Source: an uncultured Clostridia bacterium (GTDB lineage: Bacteria > Bacillota > Clostridia > Christensenellales > UBA1242). Taken from it: DNA of 24,613 nucleotides. Both the position numbers and the translations under genes were made by a program. Location: positions 1 through 24,613 of the forward strand of contig CAMUJQ010000007.1 of NCBI GenBank assembly GCA_947089305.1. Direction: 5' to 3'. Under the pieces are notes generated by a model that did not search any database, was not told where the DNA came from, and worked only from the letters and a program-made list of their open reading frames with translations. Shown one piece after another: positions 1-8,202 of this stretch (position 1 is its first letter; each line of letters opens with the position of its first letter).

Positions 1-607
1 CTTCGCCTTCCCATATTGCATATAAGGTTCCGCCATACAACGGCATATTATAACTTATTTGACCGTTTTCTATTTCTCTACTGATTATTCCTGTCTCATC
101 TCTGGTTGTACTCCACCCCTTAAACGTTACTAAATCACTATAGTTATATTGATTAATTGTTAATGTTATTGGATTATTATATTTTTCATAATTTTGTAAT
201 CCGCCTGTATATAATACTCCTAATTCATCTACATAATTTACTGTGTATGTACTCGCTTTCCATTGTGCATACAACACTTGGTCCTTTCCATATTTTGTAT
301 CCTTGTTCACCATTACTGACCCATTTGGTGTTAAACTCCAGCCCAAAAATTTATACCCAGCTCTTACGGGCGTTGGTAAATCTGCTTTCCCACCTTTCTT
401 TACTGTTATATCTTTATACTCTATTCCACTATCTTGCGTGTTAAAACTTAGAGTGACTTTCGCTGTTCCTGCTAGTATCCCTGCTGTTATTCCACCTGCC
501 GCTATTCCTACTGCAAGTACGCTCCCTGCTATTATCCCTGCTTTCTTCTTTTTCTTGTTAGTAAGGTTTGTGTTATTTGATAATTTATTTTCATTTTTAT
601 CTTGCAT
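1..607 (-). CDS. Cell-surface protein with InlB B-repeat/Flg_new-type domains (N-terminal part, cut by window edge)
   Basis: The frame is open from an ATG at 607 to the window edge, giving 202 residues of a longer protein. It starts with a polar segment ending in five lysines (about residues 20-24). A long Gly/Ala/Ile hydrophobic stretch follows (about 25-50) that could be a signal peptide or membrane anchor. Then come two beta-repeat units: the first has GYKFLGWSLTPNG and ends LYAQWK, the second has FKGWSTTRDETG and ends LYAIWE. This GW...W pattern is typical of InlB B-repeat (Flg_new) modules of exported adhesin-like proteins. The ribosome site GGAAGGGAG lies just upstream, and a good promoter is at 659-687. 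The base composition is visibly richer in G+C than the neighbours, and isoleucine is mostly ATA, which may mean acquisition by transfer. Ligand and full length are unknown. Confidence 0.8.
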   Translation of the reverse strand, partial: MQDKNENKLSNNTNLTNKKKKKAGIIAGSVLAVGIAAGGITAGILAGTAKVTLSFNTQDSGIEYKDITVKKGGKADLPTPVRAGYKFLGWSLTPNGSVMVNKDTKYGKDQVLYAQWKASTYTVNYVDELGVLYTGGLQNYEKYNNPITLTINQYNYSDLVTFKGWSTTRDETGIISREIENGQISYNMPLYGGTLYAIWEGE

Positions 608-658
608 TTTTAATACTCCCTTCCTCTGTTTAATTTTTATAAATTTTTTAACCTTAAT

Positions 659-687
659 ATTATACAATTTTCTACTTCTTTCTACAA
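659..687 (-). promoter_or_regulatory. SigmaA-type promoter for the surface-protein gene
   Basis: On the minus strand TTGTAG (682-687) and TATAAT (659-664) are separated by 17 nt. The predicted start lies about 45 nt upstream of the ATG at 607. Confidence 0.65.
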
Positions 688-733
688 ATGTTTTAACCAA
701 TTTTACGATAAAAATTACATTATATTTATAAAA

Positions 734-754
734 AAACAAGGACTCACCTTGTTT
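734..754 (-). terminator. Rho-independent terminator after sigE
   Basis: An 8-bp stem AAACAAGG/CCTTGTTT with a 5-nt loop is followed by a T-run on the minus strand. It overlaps the sigE stop codon, so the spoIIGA-sigE transcript should end here. Confidence 0.75.
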
Positions 755-1481
755 CTTTTTCTTTTACTAAATCTTTTTTTAATCTATCAATTATTTTCTT
801 TTCTAACCTTGAAATATAACTTTGTGAAATATTTAATTTATCTGCTACATCTTTTTGAGTTTGTTCTTCACCATCCATAAGCCCAAAACGCATTATCATA
901 ATTTCTTTTTCACGTGGCGAAAGTTTTTTTATGCTCTCCATTAAAAGTTTATGTTCAATATTATCTTCAATTGCCTTTAACATTGTTTCACTATCTGCGC
1001 CACAAATCACATCACTTAAATATAGTTCTGTCCCTTCACTACTTTTTTTTATAGGTTCATCTAAACTGACTTCATTTTTTTGTTTATTTGTTTTTCTTAA
1101 ATACATTAAAATTTCATTTTCAATACACCTAGTTGCATAAGTAGCCAACTTAATATTTTTATCTAGTTTATAACTGTTTACAGCTTTAATAAGTCCGATT
1201 GAACCTATAGAAATTAAATCATCAATACTATGTCCAGTAGGAATAAATTTTTTTGCAACAAAAACTACAAGTCTTAAATTATGCTCAATTAAATCTGTTT
1301 TAACAGATTCATCTCCAAGTTCAAGTAATTTCAAAAGTTCAATTTCACGTTCAGGTTCTAACGGGCTTTTTAAATTTTCGCCCATTCCAATAAAGTTAAT
1401 TAGTTCATCTTCACTTAAAATATCATCACCTATTGAAAAAAAGTTTTTAATTTTTAAAATAATATTTTTCAATAACCCCAT
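744..1481 (-). CDS. sigE: Sporulation sigma factor SigmaE precursor
   Basis: This is the early mother-cell sigma factor. It is made as an inactive, membrane-associated precursor and activated by removal of its N-terminal pro-sequence. The protein has 245 residues. The first about 30 form a hydrophobic, positively charged segment (MGLLKNIILKIKNFF) that corresponds to the pro-sequence, and by similarity cleavage should fall near residues 29-31 (NFIGMGE). Region 2 is clear (HNLRLVVFVAKKF, then LISIGSIGLIKAV and ATYATRCIENEILMYLR at about 113-129). Region 4 has SPREKEIMIMRFGL and a helix-turn-helix in the DVADKLNISQSYISRLEK stretch. The ribosome site AGGAGGG overlaps the stop codon of spoIIGA, suggesting translational coupling to its own protease. 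A sigG gene often follows sigE in sporulators, but none is present here. Confidence 0.97.
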   Translation of the reverse strand: MGLLKNIILKIKNFFSIGDDILSEDELINFIGMGENLKSPLEPEREIELLKLLELGDESVKTDLIEHNLRLVVFVAKKFIPTGHSIDDLISIGSIGLIKAVNSYKLDKNIKLATYATRCIENEILMYLRKTNKQKNEVSLDEPIKKSSEGTELYLSDVICGADSETMLKAIEDNIEHKLLMESIKKLSPREKEIMIMRFGLMDGEEQTQKDVADKLNISQSYISRLEKKIIDRLKKDLVKEKETR

Positions 1482-1495
1482 AATTATTTCCCTCC

Positions 1496-2362
1496 TTAAA
1501 TTTTATTAGCTATTTCACTTGATAGTAAAATATCATAATCAATGCTATCAGCAAATTTTTTAAACACAACACCGAGCATTGGACTATCTAATTTTTTTGA
1601 ATTTTTACCACTATTAATTTCAATTGAATTTGCATTAAAAACTAACATTTTTTGTTTGCTCGCGCCAACACTTGAAAATTCAACAAAGTGTGCATTTGTC
1701 AGTCCCAAATTTTCTTTTGAATGCTCAGCTAACTTTAATAACGTTTCTGGTGGTAAAAACTTAGATAAAAAAGTAAATGTAATAATATTAATTCCTTCCC
1801 CTGAAATTGTATCTTTTAATCTATTCCCACTATCTAAAAAAGCATTTGTAGAATAAGTTTTATTGTTAATTGTAACTTTAACTGTATATAAAAATGTTGC
1901 AACTTTTCTTTGTTTATTTAATATTTTTATTAGCTTAATCACATTAAAAACAAACACAAAAAGTAATACATAAATTGTTATTATTGCTATTATAAAAGGC
2001 GAGTTTACAAATGCTACTTCAGCTAACTTAATTTTAAATAATTCAAAAGAAGCATAAACAACGCCCCCAAATGCAAGCGTTAAACCTAAATATACTAAAA
2101 AATACTTTAAAAGTTTTTTTATGTTTTCAGTTTTAAATGCAATTGCAACGCATAAAAAACCTATCAATATTTTTATAAATAGAATTAAAATTGCATGCAA
2201 AATAATAAGGGGCAAAATTAAACTTATCAAACTAGAAAAAAGACTAGACAATATAAGTCTATAATTTTTGCCTTTAATTATGCATGTTATTTTTGTTAAA
2301 AATAACAATACAAAACTTATTATAAAATTGTTTAAAACTGCAAGTTCAACATAAACAACCAT
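1496..2362 (-). CDS. spoIIGA: SpoIIGA, membrane aspartic protease that processes pro-SigmaE
   Basis: SpoIIGA cleaves the pro-sequence from SigmaE in the mother cell after polar septation, on a signal from SpoIIR. The 288-residue protein has about five hydrophobic segments in residues 1-145, followed by a cytoplasmic domain. FLDSGNRL at about 175-182 holds the probable catalytic aspartate (D177) in the D-[ST]-G motif of aspartic proteases. The N-terminus MVVYVELAVLNN aligns with known SpoIIGA starts, which supports the ATG at 2362. No Shine-Dalgarno sequence is visible, and a strong terminator ends only about 28 bp upstream, so how transcription and translation start is unclear. sigE follows after 14 nt. 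Confidence 0.93.
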   Translation of the reverse strand: MVVYVELAVLNNFIISFVLLFLTKITCIIKGKNYRLILSSLFSSLISLILPLIILHAILILFIKILIGFLCVAIAFKTENIKKLLKYFLVYLGLTLAFGGVVYASFELFKIKLAEVAFVNSPFIIAIITIYVLLFVFVFNVIKLIKILNKQRKVATFLYTVKVTINNKTYSTNAFLDSGNRLKDTISGEGINIITFTFLSKFLPPETLLKLAEHSKENLGLTNAHFVEFSSVGASKQKMLVFNANSIEINSGKNSKKLDSPMLGVVFKKFADSIDYDILLSSEIANKI

Positions 2363-2390
2363 ATAAAAATTTTAATCAATAAAAATGCAA

Positions 2391-2427
2391 AAAAAAGAAC
2401 AAAATTAAATTTATTTTGTTCTTTTTT
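2391..2427 (-). terminator. Strong bidirectional-looking terminator between ftsZ and spoIIGA
   Basis: A perfect 15-bp stem (2391-2405 with 2413-2427) closes a 7-nt loop. It contains GAACAAAAT/ATTTTGTTC and is flanked by A/T runs that supply a U-tract on the minus strand. It starts 6 nt after the ftsZ stop and separates the division genes from the sporulation pair. Confidence 0.85.
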
Positions 2428-2432
2428 GTAAA

Positions 2433-3659
2433 CTAATCTTTTTTATTTCTTGCTTTTTCAAGTGCTTTTAAAAATGGAGGAGTATCATCATCAATAGTTA
2501 AATCATCATTAACATCTTCAACTTCACTTTTTTCTTGCATTTCATTATATTCAGCTTCAGCGCGTTTAATATTATTAAACAATTTAGCAGTAATTTCTTC
2601 TTTAGGTGTAAATATTTCTTGTTGATAAGGTTGACTTGCAACTTCGCTTGTATAGTTAAATGGATCATCATTAGCTACTTTTTCACCAACTTCTTGCAAA
2701 CCTGTTGCAATTAAAGTAATTTCAACTTCATCACCCATAGATTCATCAATACCTTGCCCAAAAATGATTTCACAATCTTTTGAAACAACTCCACGAACTA
2801 AATTTGTTGCTTTTGAAATTTCTCTAATTGTTTCATTTGCATTAGTATGATAATAAATTAATAAGCCACTTGCTCCTTCAATTGAAGTTTCAAGTAATGG
2901 ACTAGAAACAGCTTGTTGTAAAGCTTGAATAACTTTATTGTCCCCTTTAGCGCGACCAATACCCATGTGAGCACGACGACCAGGTCCAACTGCTTCATTA
3001 TTTTTTAATATTTTTCTAACATCAGCAAAGTCTACATTTATATAACCAGGGCGCAAAATAACTTCTGTTACTCCCTTGATGGCTTGACGAAGTGCTTCAT
3101 CGGCATACATATAACATTGAACAATGCTTGCACTTTCTGGTAAAACATCTAGAAGTTTTTCGTTAGGAATAATAATAATAGTATCAACAAATTTTCTTAA
3201 ATTTCTAATACCTTCTTCAGCATGACGCATTCTTACAGGACCTTCAAATTCAAAAGGTTTTGTAACAACACCAACTGTTAAAATTCCCATTTCTTTTGCA
3301 ATTTGAGCTATAACAGGAGCTGCACCTGTTCCAGTGCCTCCTCCCATTCCTGCTGTGATAAATAACAAATCAGCATCTTGTAAAGCTTCCATAATAGACG
3401 GCTTACTTTCTTCAGCTGAAATTCTACCAATTTCAGGATCATCTCCTGCACCGTGACCTTTTGTACGTTTAATTCCAATTTGCAATCTTGTTGGAGCTTT
3501 ATTTATTAACAACACTTGCTTATCTGTGTTAACTGCAATAAATTGCACTCCTTGTAAATTTGAATTAATCATTCTATTGACAGCATTGTTACCGCCACCA
3601 CCAACACCAATAACTTTAATGTTTACTACTGGATTGTTTTCTGTTGTACTAAATTCCAT
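2433..3659 (-). CDS. ftsZ: Cell division protein FtsZ
   Basis: FtsZ is the tubulin-like GTPase that polymerises into the Z-ring at midcell. The 408-residue protein has the N-terminal glycine loop VIGVGGGGNNAVNRM (about 16-30), the tubulin signature GGGTGTGAAP (about 106-115) and the T7 synergy loop NVDFADV (about 208-214). The conserved C-terminal peptide, DDTPPFLKALEKARNKKD, is the usual docking site for FtsA and SepF and sits behind an acidic linker. Compared with Bacillus FtsZ there are about five extra residues just after the T7 loop (EAVGPGRRAH before MGIG). The gene begins 2 nt after the ftsA stop, and its GAGGAG ribosome site lies inside the end of ftsA, so the two are translationally coupled. 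The 3' end meets a strong terminator. Confidence 0.98.
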   Translation of the reverse strand: MEFSTTENNPVVNIKVIGVGGGGNNAVNRMINSNLQGVQFIAVNTDKQVLLINKAPTRLQIGIKRTKGHGAGDDPEIGRISAEESKPSIMEALQDADLLFITAGMGGGTGTGAAPVIAQIAKEMGILTVGVVTKPFEFEGPVRMRHAEEGIRNLRKFVDTIIIIPNEKLLDVLPESASIVQCYMYADEALRQAIKGVTEVILRPGYINVDFADVRKILKNNEAVGPGRRAHMGIGRAKGDNKVIQALQQAVSSPLLETSIEGASGLLIYYHTNANETIREISKATNLVRGVVSKDCEIIFGQGIDESMGDEVEITLIATGLQEVGEKVANDDPFNYTSEVASQPYQQEIFTPKEEITAKLFNNIKRAEAEYNEMQEKSEVEDVNDDLTIDDDTPPFLKALEKARNKKD

Positions 3660-3661
3660 TT

Positions 3662-4795
3662 TTAAACTCCTCTTCCCTCACTTATTAATATCGCAAAATT
3701 TAACAAACTTATCGCAGCTGCATTATCTGGCTCACGATATTCCAAACTTGAACCTTTTGCAACAATTATTTTTCGTGCTATAAGTTTACTTAAATAATCC
3801 TTTGCCCCTTTAAATTTTGTTATGCCACCGCCAGTTAAGTAAATTGGCGTTTGCGGTGAAATATTTTCAAAACCATTAATACATTTTGTAATAAAACTTG
3901 CAATTTGTTCAATTCGTTTTTCAACAACTTCATTTGCTGTTTTTGCTTTAATAGGTTTTGCACCGCTACTTGTTTCAATAGTGTAAACTTCTGTTTCAGT
4001 TGGTTCTAAACTTAACACCATGTTTGTTTTAAGTTTTTCAGCCTCAGCAAATTTTAGCTTTAGCACTTCACTTAAATCTGCTGTTATATTACCGCCACCC
4101 AAACTAAATGCTTTTAATGCTTGAATTCCATCCCCTTTAACTTGCATTACTCCCGTTGTGATGTAACCGCAATCAATTAAGATTGCTCCCATTTCACGAG
4201 TTTCATAATTAAGTAAATATAAGCTTTCAGCAAGTGGTTCACTTAAAAATTCAAATCCATTAAAGCCAACATCTTTAAGCACATTAGATACAATTTTAAT
4301 AAAACTAGTTTTAGCAAAAATAAAACTAATTTCTCCAGCAAGTTTTGTTGCTTTTCTTCCTTCTGGATTTAAAATTTTTCTGCCATCTTCGCACGCAAAG
4401 TATATTGGTGCTTTATTGATTAAAGAATATTCTTTTTTACTAGCACATTTATAAGCAGCTTGTTTACAAATATCTTGAACAATATCACTAGATATTTTTG
4501 TAGGCTTTTCAAAAGTTAAAACAGCATCTTGTGTATCTACTAAACAAAATTCGCTTGGAACGCCAACAAAGCACATATTAACGGGCTTTTTTGTTGCAGA
4601 CTCTAATCTAGTAACAAGTTCTCCGATTGCAAATTTTAAACTAATAGGATCAATAAATTCTCCATTTAAAAAACCAGCATAAGGTACGCTATCAAAACTA
4701 GCTATATTAAAAGAATTGTTCACGCCGTTAGTTCCACAAATGGCTGAAACTTTTTCACTTCCAATTTCAATTATAACATTAAATTTGTTTGCCAT
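3662..4795 (-). CDS. ftsA: Divergent FtsA-like actin-family division protein
   Basis: FtsA normally tethers FtsZ to the membrane through a C-terminal amphipathic helix. Position in front of ftsZ and the actin-fold motifs support the call. The phosphate-1 region is IEIGSEKVSAI (about 9-19), with glutamate in place of the usual aspartate. Phosphate-2 is ILIDCGYITTGVMQV (about 205-219), where DxGGGTT is expected. The adenosine motif is YLTGGGITKF (about 319-328). The protein has 377 residues against about 410-440 in typical FtsA and ends ILISEGRGV, right after the last actin-fold strand, with no amphipathic membrane helix visible. It therefore may bind nucleotide weakly and may not anchor the ring alone. 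A consensus promoter precedes it. Confidence 0.88.
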   Translation of the reverse strand: MANKFNVIIEIGSEKVSAICGTNGVNNSFNIASFDSVPYAGFLNGEFIDPISLKFAIGELVTRLESATKKPVNMCFVGVPSEFCLVDTQDAVLTFEKPTKISSDIVQDICKQAAYKCASKKEYSLINKAPIYFACEDGRKILNPEGRKATKLAGEISFIFAKTSFIKIVSNVLKDVGFNGFEFLSEPLAESLYLLNYETREMGAILIDCGYITTGVMQVKGDGIQALKAFSLGGGNITADLSEVLKLKFAEAEKLKTNMVLSLEPTETEVYTIETSSGAKPIKAKTANEVVEKRIEQIASFITKCINGFENISPQTPIYLTGGGITKFKGAKDYLSKLIARKIIVAKGSSLEYREPDNAAAISLLNFAILISEGRGV

Positions 4796-4824
4796 AACGC
4801 CTTTTAACTTACCTTAATAGTAAT

Positions 4825-4853
4825 ATTATAATATTTTATATAAGCTTTGTCAA
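4825..4853 (-). promoter_or_regulatory. Consensus SigmaA promoter of ftsA-ftsZ
   Basis: On the minus strand a perfect TTGACA (4848-4853) and perfect TATAAT (4825-4830) are separated by 17 nt. The predicted leader is about 23 nt, with AAGG-type ribosome sites before the ATG at 4795. It is the best-matching promoter in the window, as expected for an abundant division protein pair. Confidence 0.85.
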
Positions 4854-4890
4854 ACTATATAATCGACATAAAAATAGGTTTTTTTTGTAA

Positions 4891-4913
4891 AAAAAAAGCT
4901 AGATTAATAGCTT
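4891..4913 (-). terminator. Terminator after ftsQ
   Basis: On the minus strand the 6-bp stem AAGCTA/TAGCTT with a 6-nt loop is followed at once by a run of nine T. It starts a few bases after the ftsQ stop and upstream of the ftsA promoter. Confidence 0.7.
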
Positions 4914-4918
4914 AATTT

Positions 4919-5632
4919 TTAATTTATTGGTTTTGTAACTTCAAAACTCTCTTTATATATTTCTCCTGATTTCCAAAAAATACTTAAAGCCGTTTGAATT
5001 TTTCCATTTTTTTCATCGGCAATATTTTTTATTGTTATTGTTGTGTTTATATTCGTTGTAATAATAAGATCAGTTTCAGTTTTATTGATGTTTTTGAAAT
5101 ATTCTTTAACTTTATTTGCATCAAAAGTATAACTTTCAAAAATGCTAATAATTTCTAACATAAAGCCGTTATCTAAAAAGGCTGCAATGTCAGTTGAGCT
5201 CGGATTGATTTTAAGTTCACACAAACCTTGTGGTTCTTCAGTTGTTTCTCGCAAGATTTTAAGATCACTATCGCAAACTAAAAATTTTCTTTCAACATCA
5301 TTTTCAAATTTAACATAAAATTCTTCTATTCTATTTTTAACGCTTATAATAATTTTATTTGGAAACTTTGATGTAATTTTTTCAACTTTAGCTGTTGGAA
5401 TGGCTTTTTCAATATTATTTATTGCTTTATTTTTACCAACTAAAAATATTGAACCACCCATTTTAATTTTGCTTGCATCTTTAACTTCATCACTAGTAAA
5501 TACAGTTTCAACTTCTGTGTCTAAAAAAATCACATCTATAGTTTTTATTTTAAAAACCAAACTTGAAACTAACATTAATATTGCAACAACAGCAAGTATG
5601 CTTAAAACTATTATAACGCGCTTATTGGTCAT
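4919..5632 (-). CDS. ftsQ: Cell division protein FtsQ/DivIB
   Basis: FtsQ/DivIB is a bitopic membrane protein that links the septal synthase complex (FtsL/DivIC, FtsW, PBP) at the division site. The 237-residue protein has a short basic N-terminus (MTNKR), one membrane helix (about 6-28) and an extracytoplasmic POTRA-like domain. That domain begins IKTIDVIFLDTEVETVFTSDE, then passes through GGSIFLVGKNKAINNIEKAIP and VEKITSKFPNKIIISVKNR (about 82-100), the usual FtsQ pattern. It is shorter than many DivIB proteins. It lies 9 nt after murA, whose stop overlaps the ribosome site TAGGAAA. A terminator follows. Confidence 0.88.
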   Translation of the reverse strand: MTNKRVIIVLSILAVVAILMLVSSLVFKIKTIDVIFLDTEVETVFTSDEVKDASKIKMGGSIFLVGKNKAINNIEKAIPTAKVEKITSKFPNKIIISVKNRIEEFYVKFENDVERKFLVCDSDLKILRETTEEPQGLCELKINPSSTDIAAFLDNGFMLEIISIFESYTFDANKVKEYFKNINKTETDLIITTNINTTITIKNIADEKNGKIQTALSIFWKSGEIYKESFEVTKPIN

Positions 5633-5641
5633 AAATATTTC

Positions 5642-6898
5642 CTATTCCACTTTTTTTATATCTGCGCCAAGTATAGTTAAAGTTTTCTCAAGTTCAAAAT
5701 ATCCACGTTCAATATGTTCAATGTCATGCACTGTTGTATAGCCTTCAGCCTTTAAACCTGCAAGAACAAGTCCAACACCTCCACGCAAATCAGTTGCATA
5801 AACATCAGAACCATAAAGTTTGTTAACACCTTCAACAATAGCACTCTTGCCTTTTACAACAATCTTTGCTCCCATTTTTGTAAGTTCAGGAACTGTTTTA
5901 AAACGCATTTCAAATAGATTTTCAGTAATAACACTATTTCCATTTGATACACAAGCCAAAACTAACATTTGACTTTGCAAATCAGTTGGAAAACCTGGAT
6001 ATACTTGAGTTTCTATTTGCGAGTTTGCTTTAAGCCTACCTTGACTAGATATATATATTATATCATCTAAACATACAATATGGCAAGAATTTTGACGCAG
6101 TTTGCTTATTAAACTAGATAAGTGCTCGCTATTAACATCATGTAATTCGACACGGCCTCCTGTTATAGCAGTTGCAATTAAAAATGTGCCTGCAATAATT
6201 CTATCTGGCATAATTTTGTATGTAGCACCGCCAAGTTCACTAACTCCATCAATTTTAATTACACTTGTTCCCCCTCCACTAATATTTGCACCAACTGAAT
6301 TCAAAAAGTTTATAAGGTCTTCAATTTCAGGTTCTTTTGCTGCATTAATTATTGTTGTAGTTCCTTCTGTTAACACACTTGCTAAAATTAAATTTTCAGT
6401 TGTTCCCACACTAGGAAAATCTAACACAACAGTTCCAGCATGTAGTTTTTCTGCATTACATTTTATTTGACCATGTTTTTCAAGTATATCTACTCCAAGT
6501 TCTCTAAGCCCTTTAATATGTAAATTTATTGGTCGCGTACCAATATCACAACCTCCTGGGTAAGCAATGCTAGCTTCCTTAAACCTACTTAATATGCTGC
6601 CTAACATAAAAATACTACTTCTAATATGACGCGATAAATCGCTTTTAATCGCTTGAAATTTTGCGTTTTTAGCATTAATTTTAAGCGTATGTTCATCTAT
6701 AAAAACAGTTTCAACATTAAGTGCGTTTAAAATTTTAAGCATGTTAAAAACATCCCTAAAACGTGGCACATTAGTTAATGTAACTTCATCGTTACATAAA
6801 ATAGAAGCAGCTAAAATTGGTAGAGTTGCATTCTTGCTTCCATCAACTTTAATTGCTCCGTTTAGAGTTTTTCCACCTCTGATAATATATTTTGCCAT
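5642..6898 (-). CDS. murA: UDP-N-acetylglucosamine 1-carboxyvinyltransferase MurA
   Basis: MurA transfers enolpyruvate from phosphoenolpyruvate to UDP-GlcNAc, the first committed step of peptidoglycan synthesis in the cytoplasm. The 418 residues match the usual length. Visible landmarks are KVDGSKNATLPILAAS (Lys22-Asn23 of the active site) and YPGGCDIGTRPINLHIKGL, with the catalytic Cys at about residue 117. The presence of Cys rather than Asp predicts fosfomycin sensitivity. Further landmarks are GVGLVLAGLKAEG and HDIEHIERGYFELEKTL near the C-terminus. AGGAGAA precedes the ATG. In many Clostridia murA sits in the dcw cluster after murG; here it directly follows ftsW. Confidence 0.97.
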   Translation of the reverse strand: MAKYIIRGGKTLNGAIKVDGSKNATLPILAASILCNDEVTLTNVPRFRDVFNMLKILNALNVETVFIDEHTLKINAKNAKFQAIKSDLSRHIRSSIFMLGSILSRFKEASIAYPGGCDIGTRPINLHIKGLRELGVDILEKHGQIKCNAEKLHAGTVVLDFPSVGTTENLILASVLTEGTTTIINAAKEPEIEDLINFLNSVGANISGGGTSVIKIDGVSELGGATYKIMPDRIIAGTFLIATAITGGRVELHDVNSEHLSSLISKLRQNSCHIVCLDDIIYISSQGRLKANSQIETQVYPGFPTDLQSQMLVLACVSNGNSVITENLFEMRFKTVPELTKMGAKIVVKGKSAIVEGVNKLYGSDVYATDLRGGVGLVLAGLKAEGYTTVHDIEHIERGYFELEKTLTILGADIKKVE

Positions 6899-6951
6899 AG
6901 TTTCTCCTAATCTTTTATATATAATTAGTTTATTTTTATTTTTAATTATTG

Positions 6952-8109
6952 TTAATTAGAAGAAACTTTTTTTAACAATTTGCGTTTTTCTCCTTTTTTT
7001 AAAAAATTAAAAATTTCTTTATTTTCAATGTCGTAGCGATAAACTCCTAACACCATTCCTATTGCACCAAAAAACACAACTAAACTTGTAGACCCTGCAC
7101 TAATAAAAGGAAGAGGTAAACCTGTAGGAGGAATTGCGCCGCTAACAACAGCAATGTTTACTAATACTTGAACTGCAATAACTGCTGCGATTCCAAAACA
7201 GAGATAACATGAATGACGCGTTTTTGCGTTAAGTGCAATTTTAATAATTGAAACCACTAAAACTAAAAACACAATCATTAAGGCAAGCATACCAAAAAGA
7301 CCAAATTCCTCGCCAATTATTGAAAATATAAAATCACTTTCACTAAAAGGTAAAAATAAATATTTTTGTCTACTTTGCAAATAGCCTAATCCAAATAATC
7401 CGCCTGAAGCTAATGAATATAAACTTTGAATTAATTGGAAGCCTTCAGCGAGAGGTGCTTGCCATGGATCTAAAAATGCAGTTAATCGCTTTAATCTATA
7501 TGGCTCAGCAAAAAGTAATGCAATTGCAGCAGCCCCCGCCCCACTGCCTAAAAGTAAAAATTGTTTTATTTGTAATCCGCCAACAAAAAGCATCAATATA
7601 AATATAAACCCAAGACACATTACAGTAGAAAAATTTGGTTGAAACATAATAAGAGCAGCATATGCACCAAAAAGAACAAGAGGCATAATTATGTTTAATA
7701 TGGTTTTCTTCTTTTCTTTAATATTTGTTAATGCCATGGCCACAAAGATAACAAAACAAAATTTTGCAACTTCACCTGGCGCAAGTGTGCCTAGAAAAGG
7801 TATTTTGATCCAACGGCGAGCACCATAGTTTTCTACGCTTAGTGCGGGAATTAAAACTATAATTAAAAGTATAAGTCCTATTCCTGCAAAAAGATATGCA
7901 TATTTTTTGTAAAACTTTGGAGGGATAAAAGAAATGATTATCATTAAAACAGCACCAATAACAACGCCAATTATTTGCTTTTTTGCAAAATAAAAAGCAT
8001 CTCCATAATTTTTTGCTGCTGCATAATATGAAGCTGAGTACACCATGAAAATTCCAAAAATTGCAAGTAAAATTGTTAAAACTATAACTTTAGTTGCTGT
8101 TTTTTTCAA
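6952..8109 (-). CDS. ftsW: SEDS-family septal peptidoglycan polymerase FtsW (FtsW/SpoVE type)
   Basis: SEDS proteins polymerise lipid II into glycan strands together with a class B PBP. The 385-residue protein is mostly hydrophobic, with about ten membrane segments. It has GARRWIKIPFLGTLAPGEVAKF (QPSE is usual in place of APGE). It also has ESDFIFSIIGEEFG, holding the conserved periplasmic Asp-Phe region, and GLPLPFISAGSTSL, where SYGGSS is usual. Translation starts at TTG (8109), chosen because GGGAG lies 8-9 nt upstream and the following residues are the expected cytoplasmic MKKTATK before the first helix. A palindromic terminator isolates it from upstream genes. FtsW and SpoVE cannot be separated from sequence alone. 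Confidence 0.93.
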   Translation of the reverse strand: MKKTATKVIVLTILLAIFGIFMVYSASYYAAAKNYGDAFYFAKKQIIGVVIGAVLMIIISFIPPKFYKKYAYLFAGIGLILLIIVLIPALSVENYGARRWIKIPFLGTLAPGEVAKFCFVIFVAMALTNIKEKKKTILNIIMPLVLFGAYAALIMFQPNFSTVMCLGFIFILMLFVGGLQIKQFLLLGSGAGAAAIALLFAEPYRLKRLTAFLDPWQAPLAEGFQLIQSLYSLASGGLFGLGYLQSRQKYLFLPFSESDFIFSIIGEEFGLFGMLALMIVFLVLVVSIIKIALNAKTRHSCYLCFGIAAVIAVQVLVNIAVVSGAIPPTGLPLPFISAGSTSLVVFFGAIGMVLGVYRYDIENKEIFNFLKKGEKRKLLKKVSSN

Positions 8110-8160
8110 AATAATCTCCCATAAAAATTATATGAGCGCCCCAACAGCATTTATGCGAAT

Positions 8161-8202
8161 AAAAAAATAAAAAGCAAGACTAGTCTTGCTTTTTATTTTT
8201 TT
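8161..8202 (-). terminator. Long palindromic terminator between the ycxB-like gene and ftsW
   Basis: A perfect inverted repeat centred on ACTAGT, with core AAGCAAGA/TCTTGCTT, extends outward into A-runs and T-runs on both sides. It overlaps the stop codon of the upstream gene (8180-8182). It would terminate minus-strand transcription coming from murE-murD-ycxB-like. Confidence 0.85.

Noticed and set aside
6102..6470. Long open frames on the plus strand opposite murA (similar ones lie opposite ftsZ, murE, comEC and sigE)
   Set aside because: They lie entirely antisense to genes with clear conserved motifs, have no ribosome sites, and their translations show no family features.
8161..8202. The long perfect palindrome as an operator or recombination site
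   Set aside because: It overlaps a stop codon, has A- and T-runs on its arms and lies between two transcription units, so a terminator explains it fully.
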